Positions 9,118 through 17,753 of a DNA stretch of 64,000 bases are shown piece after piece. This DNA comes from Chloroflexota bacterium. Its GTDB lineage: Bacteria > Chloroflexota > Anaerolineae > DTLA01. The translations under genes were made by a program, and so were the position numbers. The notes under the pieces were generated by a model that saw only the letters and a list, made by a program, of their open reading frames with translations, was not told the origin of the DNA and did not search any database. Each line of letters opens with the position of its first letter. Position 1 is the stretch's first letter. The stretch is from NCBI GenBank assembly GCA_014874485.1, contig JADBJK010000069.1:24422-88421 (forward strand), given 5' to 3'.

Positions 9118-10334
9118 CGCAACTCCTCATAGACCGTTTGCACCCCCGCGACGTACTGCTGCACTGTGAAGCGCGTCTCCACTTCCTGGCGGGCGGCAGC
9201 GGACAGTCGCCGGCGCAGGTCCGGGTCGCGCATCAGCCGCTCCAGTGCCTGCGCCAGGCGGTCGGCGTCGCCGGGGGGCACCAGAAGGCCCGTGCGCTCG
9301 TCCTCCAGGATTTCGGGCACCGCGCCGGCGGCGGTCGCCACGATGGGCAGCCGCGCCGCCATCGCTTCCACGATGACGCGGCCGAACGGCTCCGGCTCCA
9401 CCGACGTATGCGCCAGCGCGTCCACCGCTTGCAGAAGCGCGGGCACGTCCGGCCGGAATCCGGCGAAGACCACACGCCCCTTCAGCGGGCCGCCCTCCAC
9501 GCGGGCACGAAGCCTCTGCTCAAAGTCGTGGCCGCGCCACCCCTCGCCCACGATACACCCGACCAGGTTCGGGTGCGACGGGGTCAACCGCTCCATCGCG
9601 TCCAAGAACACCTCATGTCCCTTCCACGGGACCAACCGGCCCAACAGCGCGACGACGAACGCGCTTTCGGGCAGGCCCAGTTCTGTCCGGATTCGGGCGC
9701 GAGTGTCCGGCTGGTTCTGGAACTCCGCCAGGTCCACACCGTTGTGGACCACGTACCACTTGCGGAGCCGCACGCCGGCGCCCAGAATCCAGTCCGCAAT
9801 GGCCTGGGAGATGAAGATGTGAGCCGTGATGCGGGGCGCAAGGAGCCGGTCAAAGCGGGTCGGCGGTTCAAAGGACCGCACGTGGCACACCACCGGCACC
9901 CGCGCCCACAGTGCCCCCAGAATCTCACCGCGGTTGAACGGAATCCCGTCGTTCACGTGTACCCAGTCGGGTCTCACATCGTAGAGCAGGTTCGCGAACG
10001 CCTCGGCCCTCTCCAGGAGGCGCGGCAGATGCTTGCCCAGGAAACCGAACCCATGATAGAGGCGGCGGCCCCACTCCCAGTCGCGCAACTTCCGCGCCGC
10101 CGAGGTCCGCGTCAGCCCTTGCAGCATCGGCGAGGTCTGGGGCGGCGTGTTGGCCCACGGGCGCGTCAGCACCTGCGCGCCCAGGTCCGAGAACCGCTCG
10201 GCGAACGGGTTGCCCTCGGCCACGAGGACAATCGGCTCAAACCGCGCCCGGTCCAGCCCACGCACCAGGTGATACAGGCTGACCAGCGACCCGCCGATCT
10301 GCGGGGCCTTGTCCACGTACAGCACGCGCCGCAT
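9114..10334 (-). CDS. GT4 family glycosyltransferase
   Basis: A 406-aa GT-B glycosyltransferase starting MRRVLYVDKAPQIGGSLVSL, with the glycine-serine acceptor loop. Domain 2 contains VVALLGRLVPWKGHEVFLDA, the donor loop, then EPEPFGRVIVEAMAARLPIV with the E-x7-E motif. Its stop overlaps the polymerase start as ATGA, and it lies 17 bases downstream of the Wzz-like gene. Close in style to many Chloroflexota/cyanobacterial exopolysaccharide GT4s; substrate unknown. Confidence 0.9.
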   Translation of the reverse strand: MRRVLYVDKAPQIGGSLVSLYHLVRGLDRARFEPIVLVAEGNPFAERFSDLGAQVLTRPWANTPPQTSPMLQGLTRTSAARKLRDWEWGRRLYHGFGFLGKHLPRLLERAEAFANLLYDVRPDWVHVNDGIPFNRGEILGALWARVPVVCHVRSFEPPTRFDRLLAPRITAHIFISQAIADWILGAGVRLRKWYVVHNGVDLAEFQNQPDTRARIRTELGLPESAFVVALLGRLVPWKGHEVFLDAMERLTPSHPNLVGCIVGEGWRGHDFEQRLRARVEGGPLKGRVVFAGFRPDVPALLQAVDALAHTSVEPEPFGRVIVEAMAARLPIVATAAGAVPEILEDERTGLLVPPGDADRLAQALERLMRDPDLRRRLSAAARQEVETRFTVQQYVAGVQTVYEELR

Positions 10335-10351
10335 CTGCGCCGACTCCGAAA

Positions 10352-11533
10352 CTACTGCGCCTTCGCTTTGGCCCTTGACCGGCCCAGCGACTCAATGAAC
10401 TCCAGGATGAACGCCAGGATGACGCCCACCGCCGCGCTGATGGCAACGCCCACCAGCAGGAGCCGCGGCAACTGCGACGGAGCGGGACGGTCCGGCTGGC
10501 GCGCGGGTTCGGCCACCTGGATGAAGCCTGCGTTCAGCGACTGGCTTTCCTTCAGTGCGGCCTCGTTCAGTTTCCCCGTCAGGAAGTCCACGTTCGCCTG
10601 GACCTTGTACACCGCCGTCTGCTTGGCGTCGTATTCCGAGGTGAGGCCGATGAGCGACAGCAGGCGGGTCTCGCGGTCGGAAATCATCTGCTCGTATTCC
10701 AGCCTGGCCACTTGGGCGGCCTCGGCGCTGATATCGGCCTCCACGGCTTTCTGGGCGTAGTCCCGCGCCAGACCGTAGTAGTACGAGGCCGTCGCGGTAG
10801 CCCCCCGCGCCGACGCCGATTCGGCCTCTACGGTCGCCTTCTGCGCTTGCTCTCGGTACAGCGTCGCCTCGCGGGTCTTCTGCTCACCCTGCAACACGGC
10901 CATGTCGCGACTGAATCGCAGTTGGCGCAGTTCATCCTGGTACGCCGTCAGTTCGCGCTGGAGCGAATCCAGGTTATGCTGCAGTTTGAACTGCAAGAAG
11001 GCCTCTTTGGCGGCGTCCAGGTTCTTCTGCTCCTTCTCCAGTTCCTGCGCGATGAACACACGCAAAACGGTGGCCCGCTTCGCCCGCAGGTTGCGATAGT
11101 AAGTCAGCGCGTTGTCCACCAACTTCGTAACGATGGTCTCGGCGTCTTGGGGAGAGTCGGCCTCGTAGGTAATGTAGATGAATTCCTCCTCGGTGCCCAC
11201 CGTCATGCGCTCTAGCAGGTCAACGGCGCTGATGCCCAGGTTCAAGTCGGCGATGGTCTGCCACGCCACGATGGGGCGCTTCAGCGCTGCGATGAAGTCC
11301 TGCTGGGCAGCGGAGACTTCCTCGGCGGCGGGGCCGGAGCGGAACTCCGAGAACAGCGCCACATCGCCAGGCTCCGATGCGATAACCTGAAGCCGCACGG
11401 TGGCCTGGTACACCGGCCCTGCAGTCAGCGATGTCATCAGGATCACGCCCACCGTCAGCACCATGATGAGCGCGATGAGCCAGGCGCGTTTCCAGATCAC
11501 CCTCAAGTACATCAGAAAATCCGTTGTTTCCAT
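10352..11533 (-). CDS. Wzz/chain-length determinant-type polysaccharide copolymerase, no kinase domain
   Basis: A 393-aa protein with two membrane segments enclosing a long extracytoplasmic coiled-coil region: an N-terminal segment near AWLIALIMVLTVGVILM and a C-terminal one near LLLVGVAISAAVGVILAFI. The intervening region is rich in Glu, Gln and Ala (e.g. EKEQKNLDAAKEAFLQFKL) as in the Wzz family. The sequence ends just after the second membrane segment, so the BY-kinase domain of Wzc is absent. The ATG at 11533 is preferred over the track start (11575) because GGAGAGGAGAAGA sits directly before it. It probably sets chain length for the Wzy-like protein. Confidence 0.87.
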   Translation of the reverse strand: METTDFLMYLRVIWKRAWLIALIMVLTVGVILMTSLTAGPVYQATVRLQVIASEPGDVALFSEFRSGPAAEEVSAAQQDFIAALKRPIVAWQTIADLNLGISAVDLLERMTVGTEEEFIYITYEADSPQDAETIVTKLVDNALTYYRNLRAKRATVLRVFIAQELEKEQKNLDAAKEAFLQFKLQHNLDSLQRELTAYQDELRQLRFSRDMAVLQGEQKTREATLYREQAQKATVEAESASARGATATASYYYGLARDYAQKAVEADISAEAAQVARLEYEQMISDRETRLLSLIGLTSEYDAKQTAVYKVQANVDFLTGKLNEAALKESQSLNAGFIQVAEPARQPDRPAPSQLPRLLLVGVAISAAVGVILAFILEFIESLGRSRAKAKAQ

Positions 11534-11596
11534 TCTTCTCCTCTCCAATCTGCGCCCCCGCAAGGTCTCAAGCAAAGGGCGGGAGCGCCTCCGTGT

Positions 11597-12769
11597 CTAT
11601 GTCTCGTGCTGCAAGAAGGCGGCCAGTTGAGACGCGATGAACTCCACGCGGGCCTCCCAGGAATGCTGGGCGGCGACACGGCGGCGCTCGGCGCGGGCTA
11701 CCTCGTCGTCCTGCGCCATCGCCGCCTCCACCGCCTCGGCGAAACGCTCGCGGTCGGCGATGGACACCCACTGCGCGAAGGCCACCGCCGCCGGTATGGG
11801 CGTGGAGACCACCGGCCTCCCGGCCGCCAGGTACTCGTACATCTTCAGCGGGTCAATGCTCCGCGTCCACTCGTTTAGTTTATACGGCATGAGGCAAATG
11901 TCCAAACCCTTGACGTAGTGCGGAACGAGCGCCACGTCCTTCTTGCCCAGGATGTGCACGTTGGGCTCCTGGCGAAGGGCAAACCCAGTGGCGTCTTCGC
12001 GGACGGCCCACGGCCCCACCAGGACGATGGCCCAGTCGCGCCGCGCCCGCGCCAAATCGCGGAGCAGGGCGTAGTCCACCTTGTCGTTCAGCGCGCCCAC
12101 GTACCCGATGCGCGGCCTGGGCAGCGCTTCCAGGTCGGCGGGCAGGGCTGGGTCTTCCAGCGCCCGCGAGAACGCCTCGTAGTCCACGCCGTTGGGCACA
12201 AGGTACGTGCGCGGGTTGTGCCCGCCCTTGCTCTCCATGAGCGCGGGCGACGTTACGAACACCAGGTCGGCGCGCTCAATCAAGCGGCGCTCCCGCTCCA
12301 GGAACGCCGCGCGGCGTTCGGGGGTCAGCCCGCCGTAGCCCGCATAGTCGTCCACGATTTGGTACACGCACGCCTTCTCGCCGAACTGGCCGATGACGTC
12401 CGCCTGGTCTGGCCGCACCAGCCACAGGATGGGCCGCCCCGCGCCCAGCCGCCGCATCGCCGCCCGCAAATCCCGACGGCGCAGGCGAGCGAACAGCGAC
12501 GCCAGCGGCTCCCGCCCGCTGATGGGCGCCCACAGCGGCGGCGTGTACACGTACAGGTTGCTCAGCACCTTGCGAAGGCGCGGGCGTGCGCGCAGGGGGC
12601 GGATCGCGCCGCTGCGCAGTCCGGCCCAGACCTGCCGCAGGTAGGGTCGCGGCTCCACGTAGATGACCAGATTCTGCCGCGCCAGGCGACTCATGATCTG
12701 GTGCCGGTTGCGCCAGATGTCGTCCCACGGGTCCGGCGCGAAGCAGAGAATCGTCTCCCCTGCGATCAT
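11597..12769 (-). CDS. TuaH-like GT-B glycosyltransferase
   Basis: A 390-aa glycosyltransferase of the TuaH/GT1-like type. The N-terminus MIAGETILCFAPDPWDDIWR and the phrase HQIMSRLARQNLVIYVEPRP are characteristic of this family, as are LWLVRPDQADVIGQF and the C-terminal KMYEYLAAGRPVVSTPIP. The track start (12976) includes a shadow segment; the ATG at 12769 overlaps the previous stop as ATGA and is preceded by GGAGGT. In teichuronic acid and exopolysaccharide loci TuaH-like enzymes transfer one sugar to the growing unit; donor and acceptor are not readable here. Confidence 0.86.
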   Translation of the reverse strand: MIAGETILCFAPDPWDDIWRNRHQIMSRLARQNLVIYVEPRPYLRQVWAGLRSGAIRPLRARPRLRKVLSNLYVYTPPLWAPISGREPLASLFARLRRRDLRAAMRRLGAGRPILWLVRPDQADVIGQFGEKACVYQIVDDYAGYGGLTPERRAAFLERERRLIERADLVFVTSPALMESKGGHNPRTYLVPNGVDYEAFSRALEDPALPADLEALPRPRIGYVGALNDKVDYALLRDLARARRDWAIVLVGPWAVREDATGFALRQEPNVHILGKKDVALVPHYVKGLDICLMPYKLNEWTRSIDPLKMYEYLAAGRPVVSTPIPAAVAFAQWVSIADRERFAEAVEAAMAQDDEVARAERRRVAAQHSWEARVEFIASQLAAFLQHET

Positions 12770-13863
12770 CGCCGCGACCTCCGCGCCTTGCGGTAGGCGT
12801 CCAGATGCTGGCGCGCCAGCCGATCCCAGCCCAGCGACTCCGCGTAGGCCAGCGTGTCGCGGCGCGCGGCGTCCCTGTCCAGCGCGGCGGCCCGACGGAG
12901 CGCATCCACGAGGCCGCGCGGGTCGTCCGGCTCGTAGAGGACACCGCGATGGCCCTCCACCAGCGACGGAAAACAACCGATGCGCGGCGCTACAATGGGC
13001 AGGCCGAACGAGAACGCCAGCAGCGCCGCGCCCGACGTGGTTACCTCGCGGTAGGGCAGCACATCCGCGTCGGCGGCCAGCAGGTAGCGATGCAGTTCCC
13101 CCTCGGGCACGTAGCCCAGCCGCAGGCGGATGCGCGAATCGCCCCGCGCCGCCGCCTCAACGCGGGCCGCGTAGTCCGCGTCCTGCGGGTTGCCCGCGAC
13201 CAGCAGGATATAGTCCTCGCCCTCCAACTGACGAAATGCCGCAATCAGTTCCTCCACGCCCTTGTAGGGCCGAATCTGGCCCAGGAACAGAAACACCTTA
13301 TGCTGCGGCGACAGGCCCAGGCGCTGGCGGGCCTCCTCGCGCGTGCCGCTCACCGGGTACGCGCCGATGTAGTTGCCATGCGGGACGACGTACACACCGC
13401 GCTTGCGCCCGTAGAGCGCGGCCAACTGCACCGCCACGCCCTCGTCGTGCACGTGCACCGCGTCGGCCAGGGCGAAGACGCACCGATTGGCCCAGCGGTT
13501 CAGGCGGGCGTTACGCCCCTCGTGGTGGGCCAGGTTGTGGACCGTGTACACGAACGTGATGCCCTCCAGTCGCGCCAGCGCCACCGCCGCAACCAGGCGC
13601 ACGAACTTCTTGAGCGCCCGCCCGCGCGACGGCGACGCGATTTGCAGTTCCACCCAATGCAGGTGAATCACGCCCAGGTGCCGACGGTGGCGCCACACCC
13701 AGCCGGGCGTGAGGTCGCGGGTGGACTCGGCACGCACGCCCGGAACGGCATCCAGCGCCCGCCGCAGCAGTTCCACGTAGGGGTTCATGGCGACCGTGGA
13801 GACCAGCGCCACGCGAAGGTCCTTATCCGCAGGATTCGGGCTTCTATCGGCCCATGCGGTCAC
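12766..13863 (-). CDS. GT4 family glycosyltransferase
   Basis: A 365-aa GT-B enzyme. It lacks the usual first-residue pattern but has IHLHWVELQI, VYTVHNLAHHEGRN (the HN-x-x-x-HE loop of one GT4 subgroup), KVFLFLGQIRPYKGVEELI at the domain junction, and TTSGAALLAFSFGLPIVAPR near the donor site, where the first Glu of the E-x7-E motif is not obvious. I chose the GTG at 13863 because AAGGAGG lies six bases upstream and it directly follows the flippase stop; the track extension to 14163 is shadow. Catalytic geometry may differ from standard GT4 enzymes. Confidence 0.85.
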   Translation of the reverse strand: MTAWADRSPNPADKDLRVALVSTVAMNPYVELLRRALDAVPGVRAESTRDLTPGWVWRHRRHLGVIHLHWVELQIASPSRGRALKKFVRLVAAVALARLEGITFVYTVHNLAHHEGRNARLNRWANRCVFALADAVHVHDEGVAVQLAALYGRKRGVYVVPHGNYIGAYPVSGTREEARQRLGLSPQHKVFLFLGQIRPYKGVEELIAAFRQLEGEDYILLVAGNPQDADYAARVEAAARGDSRIRLRLGYVPEGELHRYLLAADADVLPYREVTTSGAALLAFSFGLPIVAPRIGCFPSLVEGHRGVLYEPDDPRGLVDALRRAAALDRDAARRDTLAYAESLGWDRLARQHLDAYRKARRSRR

Positions 13864-13864
13864 C

Positions 13865-15340
13865 TCAAGCCTCCTTCGCCACCGCACCGTGCCGCCCCGG
13901 GCGCACGAATTCCCACGCAGCCTGACCCAACTGCCGCACCTCGGGGTCAATCGCCCACATGATGGCAGCGTACACGATGACCACGGCCACGCCCGCCGCG
14001 CCCAGTCGGACGATGGCGCGGGCCAGGCCCCACGTGTTCCAGTACACCAGTTTCCCTGCCAGCACGGCCACCACCGAAGCCAGCCCCTGTGGCAGCAGAA
14101 TTTGCACGTACTTGCCCCACGAAGCGTGGATGATCTTGTTGGCGAGATACACGGAGATAGCAAAGTCTATCACCGAGATAATGGCCGAGAACAGGCTCAC
14201 GCCGACGATGCCCCCCCACTTGATGGACGGATACAGGAAGATGAGCATCATGGTGAGCCGCCACAGCGCGATGTAGGTGAGCCAGCGCGGCTGCCCGCCC
14301 GCCTTGAACACGTTGCCCATGTTGGCCGCGATAGACCGCACCAGGCCGTAGATGCCCAGCAACTGCATGGGCAGGATGGCGGGACTCCATTCCTTCCCAT
14401 AGGCCTGGGTTACGAAGTTGTCGGCAAAGCCGATGGTCGCCACAGCGATGGGCACCGACAGGAGCGACACGTACTTCAACGCGCGGAAGTACACGCTGCG
14501 GAACATCTCCAAATCGCTCTGGACTTTGGAAAACGTCGGGAACATGACCTGGTTCACCAGGCGGGTGATCTGCGTCGCGGGCAGGTTGGCGATGGTGTAG
14601 GCCAGGTCGTAGAACCCCAGCGTCGCCGTTGCCAGGAACTTGCCCACGAACACGTTGTCCACGTTGGTGATGGCGAAGACCAGCGCCTGGCTCCCCACGA
14701 TGTGCTTGCCGTAGTCAAGGAGTTCCTTGGCGCGCGCCTTGCTGAAGCGCAACTTGGGCCGCCACGGCGTAACGAACCAGATGAGGCCCGCGGCGATGAG
14801 CGACACCGCCACCTGCCCGTACACCAGGCTCCACACGCCGAAGCCCAGCATCGCCAGCACGATGGACAGCCCGTTGCCCAGCACGCCCGCGGCCAAGTCG
14901 GGGAGCACCTTGCGCTTGAAGGACAACTCCTTGACCAGGAGTGCCACCGGCACCTGGGCGAACGACGACAGAAGCATCGTCAGCGCCAGCACGCGCTGGA
15001 CGGGCACCAACTGCGGCTCGCGGAAGAAATCGGCCACCCACGGCGCCGACAGGAACCCGATGATGTAGAGCACCAGGCTGCTGCCCAGCACCGTCCAGAA
15101 GGCGGTGTCGGCTGCCTCCTCCACATCCGTCTGCCGGTAGATGAGGGCCGACGTAAACCCCAACTCCTGGAACATCATCAGCAGGTTGATGGCGGGGTTC
15201 GCCAGCGCCCGCAGGCCGAAATCGCCCGGGGCCAGGAACCGCGCCAGCACCAACTTCGCGATGAACGACAGGAAGCGCGTGAAGACCACCGACAGCGCGA
15301 CCCAGATGATGGCCGAACCCACCTGCCGCTTCAGGGTCAT
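13865..15340 (-). CDS. Wzx-like oligosaccharide flippase (MOP superfamily)
   Basis: A 491-aa protein with repeated hydrophobic segments of the MATE/MOP type. Start MTLKRQVGSAIIWVALSVV, then RFLAPGDFGLRALANPAIN, the first-loop signature of Wzx/TuaB flippases, and the conserved-looking AVPVALLVKELSFKRKVLPD region. Such proteins flip undecaprenyl-PP-linked repeat units outward for Wzy. The ATG at 15340 is preceded by AGGAGGCACG and overlaps the upstream methyltransferase stop as ATGA; the track start at 15691 is shadow. Together with the polymerase and copolymerase it defines this module as Wzx/Wzy-dependent. Confidence 0.9.
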   Translation of the reverse strand: MTLKRQVGSAIIWVALSVVFTRFLSFIAKLVLARFLAPGDFGLRALANPAINLLMMFQELGFTSALIYRQTDVEEAADTAFWTVLGSSLVLYIIGFLSAPWVADFFREPQLVPVQRVLALTMLLSSFAQVPVALLVKELSFKRKVLPDLAAGVLGNGLSIVLAMLGFGVWSLVYGQVAVSLIAAGLIWFVTPWRPKLRFSKARAKELLDYGKHIVGSQALVFAITNVDNVFVGKFLATATLGFYDLAYTIANLPATQITRLVNQVMFPTFSKVQSDLEMFRSVYFRALKYVSLLSVPIAVATIGFADNFVTQAYGKEWSPAILPMQLLGIYGLVRSIAANMGNVFKAGGQPRWLTYIALWRLTMMLIFLYPSIKWGGIVGVSLFSAIISVIDFAISVYLANKIIHASWGKYVQILLPQGLASVVAVLAGKLVYWNTWGLARAIVRLGAAGVAVVIVYAAIMWAIDPEVRQLGQAAWEFVRPGRHGAVAKEA

Positions 15341-16035
15341 CGTGCCTCCTTCTTTCGGCAGACCAGTACGAAGTCGCGCGCGAACATGGACGGCCAGGCG
15401 TGAGCGAGCCACTTGTAGAGATCGCGCACGACGCGCTTGCGGAAGAAAGGCGGGTAGAAGTCCCGCGCCCACAGCGATGCGCTGCCGTCCACCTCCACCG
15501 GCTCCAGCCCCCGCGTGCGGCAGAGGCGCTTGGCCTCGCGCACGGTAAAGAACCGCAGGTGCATGGCGTCGGTGGGCGAATGCGGCACGTAGGGAAACCG
15601 CCCGAACAGCACCCACAGGCGGCACTTCCAGTGGGCGATATTGGGCAGGCACACGATGAACCGCCCGCCCGGCTTCAGCACCCGCGCGCACTCGTCAAAC
15701 GACCGCTCGTGGAAGAAGCGGTGCTCAATGGCGGAATTGGACACGACCACGTCAAACGCGGCGTCGGCAAACGGCAGGTCCTCCGTGTCTATGTCCACCT
15801 GCTGCGCGGGAATGCCCTTGTCGCGGGCGCGCTGCACGGCGACCGCCGACAGGTCCGTGGCGGTAACGTCCGCGCCCCGCTCCTGCATCTTCTTGGCCAG
15901 CACGCCCGGCCCGCAGTCCACCTCCAGCACCTTTTCGCCAGGCTTCACGCGGCTCGCCAACAGTGCCAGCCGCTCGTGGTCAAAGGTGTCGTCGGCCTGC
16001 GTCCAGTAAGCGTCGTAGTAGGCAACTAAATCCAT
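15337..16035 (-). CDS. Class I SAM-dependent methyltransferase
   Basis: A 232-aa methyltransferase. Motif I reads VLEVDCGPGVLAKKMQERGA at ~39-58 (Asp replaces the more usual Gly in E-V-G-C-G), followed by TATDLSAVAVQRAR and the post-core FDVVVSNSAIEHRFFHE. It resembles the MTase_11/UbiE group often found in exopolysaccharide loci. An upstream AGAGGAG supports the ATG at 16035. It is the first gene after a repeat-containing gap and may start the transcription unit running to position 1. Acceptor unknown; sugar methylation is inference. Confidence 0.85.
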   Translation of the reverse strand: MDLVAYYDAYWTQADDTFDHERLALLASRVKPGEKVLEVDCGPGVLAKKMQERGADVTATDLSAVAVQRARDKGIPAQQVDIDTEDLPFADAAFDVVVSNSAIEHRFFHERSFDECARVLKPGGRFIVCLPNIAHWKCRLWVLFGRFPYVPHSPTDAMHLRFFTVREAKRLCRTRGLEPVEVDGSASLWARDFYPPFFRKRVVRDLYKWLAHAWPSMFARDFVLVCRKKEAR

Positions 16036-16058
16036 GCTCGCTCCTCTGTGATTCGGTT

Positions 16059-16275
16059 CCAGTACTTTACCACAGGGATTCTTGATAGTTTGTCATTGCG
16101 AGGGCGCTGCGCGCCCGAAGCAATCCCAGCAGACTGTCATTCTGAGGCGCGAAGCGCCGAAGAATCTCGTCAACCGAGATGCTTCGCTTCGCTCAGCATG
16201 ACAGATAGAGTGTGAGATTGCTTCGCTTCGCTCGCAATGACAACAGGCAATTTTCTCTGTAGGTTACACATGCGT
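16059..16275 (+). repeat. MITE-like intergenic repeat, copy E1
   Basis: Fills most of the gap between two minus-strand genes. The left end CCAGTACTTTACCACAG and the right end (ctctgtaggttacaca) are degraded inverted copies of the family terminus CTAGTACTTGACCACAG. The core runs from GTCATTGCGAGG to CTCGCAATGACAAC and contains GCGCGAAGCGCCGAAGAATC and the CTTCGCTTCGCT motif, giving several stem-loops. No open reading frame is present. The family has five copies here, all in the same orientation. Confidence 0.8.
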
Positions 16276-16312
16276 CCTCTTCAGGTGTGTCGCACCGGAT
16301 GATTCGGTGGCA

Positions 16313-17740
16313 TCAGGCTCGGCGCAAGGCCCGCTTGGCCCTGCGCCAGACGTTCAGCACGCGCTCCATCCTGGCCTCGTCGCCGCCCAGAAGCGCGCGC
16401 AGCGCCTTCTTGGCGCGGTACTTCCAGGGATGGGTGCGGCGAAGGCTCAACTCGCTCTTGAGCGCCATGAAGCGGTCGTACTCGTAGGCCAGTTCCTCCG
16501 GCGTCAGCGTGGGCAGGTTGAGCACGCTGGTGCGCGCGTAGTAGGTAGACAGCGCGCCCGCCTGGGGCACGTAGTACCCCTTCTCCACGGCGATGTCGTG
16601 CAGTTCGGTCATCGGGTACGGGTAGAACACCGAGAACTGCAAGTCGTCAGGCTCCAGGCGGCGGTTCAGTTCAATGGTCTCCTCTATCATCTCCTTTGTT
16701 TCGCCCGGGATGCCCAGCATGTTGCACGTGTACGCCTTCAGCCCGTGCTTGCGCAGGCGGCGGAATGCGGCGATGATGTCCTCGTTGCTCATGCGGCGCT
16801 TCAGGATGTCGCGGCGCAACAGTTCATTGCCCGACTCAATCCCGATGCGCACGCCCTTGCACCCCGCACGGGCCAGCGCCGCCACAATCTCCTCGGACAG
16901 GCGCTCCACCCGCGTGTTGATCCAGAACGGCAGTTTGAACTCCCGCCCGTAGGCTTCGCAGAACTCCAGCGTCCACTTCTCGTCCAGCGTGAAGGTATCG
17001 TCCTGGAAGTTGATGGTCTTCACCTTGTAGCGCGATTGGAGTTCGCGGATTTCGGCCAGGACGTGGGGCACGCTGCGGAAGCGCACGTACTTGCCCAGCC
17101 CCTTGTAGCGGTTCTGCAGGCCCGGGTTGCAGCAGTAGGAGCACTGATACGGGCAGCCGCGCCCGCTCATCATGTCCACCCAGCCGTCGTTGGCCGCCAG
17201 GATGCCCTCAAAGTCAAACAGGTCCCGGTCGGCGAAGGGCAGTTCGTCCAGGTTGGCGATGAGCGGGCGGAGCGGGTTGCGGATGATGTCGTCGCCGCGC
17301 CGCATCCACAGGTTGGCGATGTCGTGGAACGGCTGGCCCGCGGCCACGCGCTGCACCAGTTCGCGGAAGGCATACTCGCCCTCGCCCACGCACACGGCAT
17401 CCCAGTTGGGGTTGCCGACCACCTCCTCCGGCGCGAGGGTCGGGTGCGTGCCGCCGGAAACCAGGATGAGTTCGGGCATAGCTTCCTTCAGCCACGCCGC
17501 CCATTTCTCCACAAACGGGTGCTGGTGCGTCGTGGACGAGAAGGCCACGATGGCGGGGTTGGCACGGGCCACGCGCTCCAGCAACTCTTCGCGGGTCGGC
17601 TCGCGGTCCGCGTAGTACAACTCGGTCGTGTGCCCGTCCTGCTTCACCACGGCGGACAGGTACGCGAGGCCGTGGTAGAACTTGCGCGCGCCGTAATGCT
17701 CAACACCTTCTATGTCCGGATACACAAACAGAATCTTCAT
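16313..17740 (-). CDS. B12-binding radical SAM protein
   Basis: A 475-aa protein. Residues ~1-150 form a cobalamin-binding-like Rossmann domain (MKILFVYPDIEG...ILVSGGTHPTLAPEE). The radical SAM domain follows, with GCPYQCSYCC giving the Cx3Cx2C iron-sulfur motif, then IESGNELLRRDILKR and NMLGIPGETKEMIEET, the conserved later strands. These enzymes commonly perform methyl transfer or radical rearrangements. The ATG at 17740 has GAGGAG just upstream. It lies between the exopolysaccharide methyltransferase and a secreted esterase. The substrate cannot be read; a carbohydrate or lipid-carrier modification is plausible. Confidence 0.88.
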   Translation of the reverse strand: MKILFVYPDIEGVEHYGARKFYHGLAYLSAVVKQDGHTTELYYADREPTREELLERVARANPAIVAFSSTTHQHPFVEKWAAWLKEAMPELILVSGGTHPTLAPEEVVGNPNWDAVCVGEGEYAFRELVQRVAAGQPFHDIANLWMRRGDDIIRNPLRPLIANLDELPFADRDLFDFEGILAANDGWVDMMSGRGCPYQCSYCCNPGLQNRYKGLGKYVRFRSVPHVLAEIRELQSRYKVKTINFQDDTFTLDEKWTLEFCEAYGREFKLPFWINTRVERLSEEIVAALARAGCKGVRIGIESGNELLRRDILKRRMSNEDIIAAFRRLRKHGLKAYTCNMLGIPGETKEMIEETIELNRRLEPDDLQFSVFYPYPMTELHDIAVEKGYYVPQAGALSTYYARTSVLNLPTLTPEELAYEYDRFMALKSELSLRRTHPWKYRAKKALRALLGGDEARMERVLNVWRRAKRALRRA

Positions 17741-17753
17741 GCACTCCTCGCTT

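Noticed and set aside
16036-16312. A noncoding RNA gene in the repeat-bearing gap
   Set aside because: The stem-loops are shared with four other intergenic repeats, so a mobile repeat explains them better than a unique RNA.
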